From assembly GCF_024594815.1 (NCBI RefSeq), contig NZ_JANJOU010000022.1, forward strand, positions 1 to 64,000: a stretch of 64,000 bases of DNA, written 5' to 3'. The translations under genes and the position numbers were made by a program. The stretch is from Roseomonas populi. Its GTDB lineage: Bacteria > Pseudomonadota > Alphaproteobacteria > Acetobacterales > Acetobacteraceae. Position 1 is the stretch's first letter. Every line of letters begins with the position of its first letter. Of the stretch, positions 62,741 to 64,000 are shown piece by piece. The notes under the pieces were generated by a model. It saw nothing but the letters and a program-made list of their open reading frames with translations. It was not told where the DNA came from and made no database searches.

Positions 62741-63649
62741 GTGGATCGTTGGCAGGCCATGCGGATCTTCGTGCGGACCGCCGATTGCGGGAGCTTCACG
62801 GGGGCGGCGCGCCAGCTCGGCATGAGCCCGCCCGCCGTGACGCGGGCTGTGGCGGCGCTGGAGGAGGCGATCGGAACCCGGCTCCTGACGCGGACGACCC
62901 GCTCGGTGAGGCTGACCGAGCCAGGGCAGCGCTACCTGGAGGACTGCCGGCGCATCCTGTCGGACATCGAGGAGGCGGAGGCGGCGGCCGCGGGATCCTA
63001 CGCCACGCCCTCCGGAACCTTGACGGTCACGGCCTCGGTCCAGTTCGGGCGCATCTACGTCCTGCCAGTCATGACGGAATACATGTCCCGCCATTCCGGC
63101 GTGACGCTGCGCGCGCTCTTCGTGGACCGGGTGATCAACATGCTTGAGGAGGGCGCGGATGTCGGCATCCGCATCGGGCACCTCCCGGATTCCGGCCTCA
63201 TCGCCGCGCGCGTCGGCAGCGTGCGCCGCGTGGTCTGCGCGGCGCCGGACTACCTGGCCCGGAACGGCACGCCCGCCTCGCCGCGCGATCTGCGCGACCA
63301 CGTCGTGATCGGCTCCGCCGGCCTCGAGCAGTCGTCCGAATGGCGCTTCGGCCCCGATCGGAAGATGGCCGTCAGCGTCAGGCCCCGGCTTGTGTGCAAC
63401 ACCATCGACGCGGCACTGGCCGCGGCGATCAGCGGACATGGAATCGCGCGGCTGCTCTCATATCAGGTCGCGCCGGCCCTGGCGGAGGGCAGGCTCGCAA
63501 TCGTCCTGGAGGAGCATGAGGAACAGCCCGTTCCGATCCATGTCGTCCACTCAGGGGGAGGGCGCCCCTCGGCCAAGGTCCGCACCTTCACCGAACTGGC
63601 TATCCAGCGGCTACGGGGCAACCGGCTCCTCCAGCCGAGCGTGCCGTGA
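62741..63649 (+). CDS. LysR-family transcriptional regulator
   Basis: A 302-residue LTTR of the CrgA/DmlR-like group. It begins VDRWQAMRIFVRTADCGSF and continues with QLGMSPPAVTRAVAALEE as the recognition helix. The GTG at 62741, with GGGGG about 7 bases upstream, gives the usual start; an open frame reaching back to 62618 adds residues not typical of the family. It diverges from the GST/PNPOx pair across 134 bp, its probable target. Confidence 0.89.
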   Translation: MDRWQAMRIFVRTADCGSFTGAARQLGMSPPAVTRAVAALEEAIGTRLLTRTTRSVRLTEPGQRYLEDCRRILSDIEEAEAAAAGSYATPSGTLTVTASVQFGRIYVLPVMTEYMSRHSGVTLRALFVDRVINMLEEGADVGIRIGHLPDSGLIAARVGSVRRVVCAAPDYLARNGTPASPRDLRDHVVIGSAGLEQSSEWRFGPDRKMAVSVRPRLVCNTIDAALAAAISGHGIARLLSYQVAPALAEGRLAIVLEEHEEQPVPIHVVHSGGGRPSAKVRTFTELAIQRLRGNRLLQPSVP

Positions 63650-63674
63650 ACGGGTTCGATCGCGGCACCCGTTC
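63648..63674. terminator. bidirectional terminator between lysR and amidohydrolase
   Basis: Perfect 8-bp stem GAACGGGT/ACCCGTTC with an 11-base loop, beginning at the stop codon of the LysR gene and lying in the 49-bp gap between two convergent genes. There is no U tract. Confidence 0.6.
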
Positions 63675-63698
63675 CGTTGGACCACTGGCCCCGGAGGG

Positions 63699-64000
63699 TC
63701 AGGCAATCGGCCCCGCCACTTCTCGCCCGGCCTGATAGACGCGCGCGATGCGGCGCGTGTTGCGGATATTCGCCACCGGGTCCGCCTCCAGCACCACGAG
63801 GTCCGCGCGCAGCCCGTCCCGCACGCTGCCGCGGTCGGTGAGGCCGAGGAGCGTGGCCGAGCGGGCGGTGGCGATGTCCAGGGCCTGGGCAGGGGTGAGG
63901 CCGGCCTCGACCATCAGCTCCAGTTCCCGGTGCTCGGCGAAGCCCTGGACGCGCAGCGGGGTGCCGCCGGAGTCGGTGCCGAAGGCCACGGGAATGCCGG
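63699..64000 (-). CDS. amidohydrolase family protein, C-terminal part (gene runs off the window)
   Basis: About 100 C-terminal residues of a metal-dependent amidohydrolase (imidazolonepropionase/prolidase-like). The visible metal aspartate is in VAFGTDSGGTP. The usual ending follows: GLTPAQALDIATARSATLLGL, GSVRDGLRADLVVLEADP and RVYQAGREV. The N-terminal HxH metal site lies beyond base 64000. The substrate cannot be told. Confidence 0.85.
   Translation of the reverse strand, partial: GIPVAFGTDSGGTPLRVQGFAEHRELELMVEAGLTPAQALDIATARSATLLGLTDRGSVRDGLRADLVVLEADPVANIRNTRRIARVYQAGREVAGPIA

Overview
The window is very GC-rich chromosomal DNA from what looks like an alphaproteobacterium of the Acetobacteraceae (Roseomonas-like). 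This is inferred from the base composition, the TctC/Bug-type solute-binding proteins, the ureDABCEFGJ order, the NasTS-linked nitrate operon and dispersed alphaproteobacterial intergenic palindromes. No rRNA, tRNA, CRISPR, phage or insertion-sequence gene was recognised. Genes are tightly packed, and many operons are joined by ATGA, GTGA or TGATG stop/start overlaps.

Layout. 0-6 kb: 5' part of rmlB, upp, a YeiH-type membrane protein, then a LysR regulator divergent from a DHDPS-family aldolase and a TctC-type binding protein. 5.9-19 kb: a nicotinate catabolic region with a LysR/flavin-reductase pair divergent from nicX (2,5-dihydroxypyridine dioxygenase), a branched-chain-type ABC transporter with fused LivH-LivM permeases, nicA, a nicB carrying a three-haem tail, nicC and a TetR regulator. 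Two copies of the palindrome TAACTG-N6-CAGTTA, one before nicX and one before nicC-tetR, are the likely operators. The nicD, nicE and nicF steps are not recognised here.

19-24 kb: a reverse-strand set (TctC protein, MetX-like hydrolase, FMN hydroxy-acid oxidase), a tiny zinc-finger protein, and a quinone-oxidoreductase-type enzyme divergent from an HxlR regulator across a 26-bp inverted repeat. 24-48 kb is a nitrogen-acquisition island. It holds urease ureDABCEFG plus the nickel permease ureJ, ended by a strong terminator; an orphan peptide-type binding protein coupled to gamma-glutamyltransferase; and a reverse-strand nitrate operon nasT-nasS-nrtABD-FAD reductase-nirA-FeS/FNR reductase-nasA. 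A sigma-54-like promoter lies just before nasT. A PEP carboxylase homologue with altered catalytic motifs diverges from nasT.

48-59.8 kb: an exported protein of unknown function, a D,D-carboxypeptidase with a SPOR domain, a six-gene reverse-strand set (acyl-CoA dehydrogenase-like, PIG-L deacetylase, NodS-like methyltransferase, three glycosyltransferases) and, divergent from it, an OpgH-type glucosyltransferase coupled to a LysR gene. 59.8-64 kb: a receiver-domain remnant fused end-to-start with a PAS protein, two intergenic palindromic repeats, a PNPOx-fold protein with a GST, a LysR regulator and the C-terminal part of an amidohydrolase.
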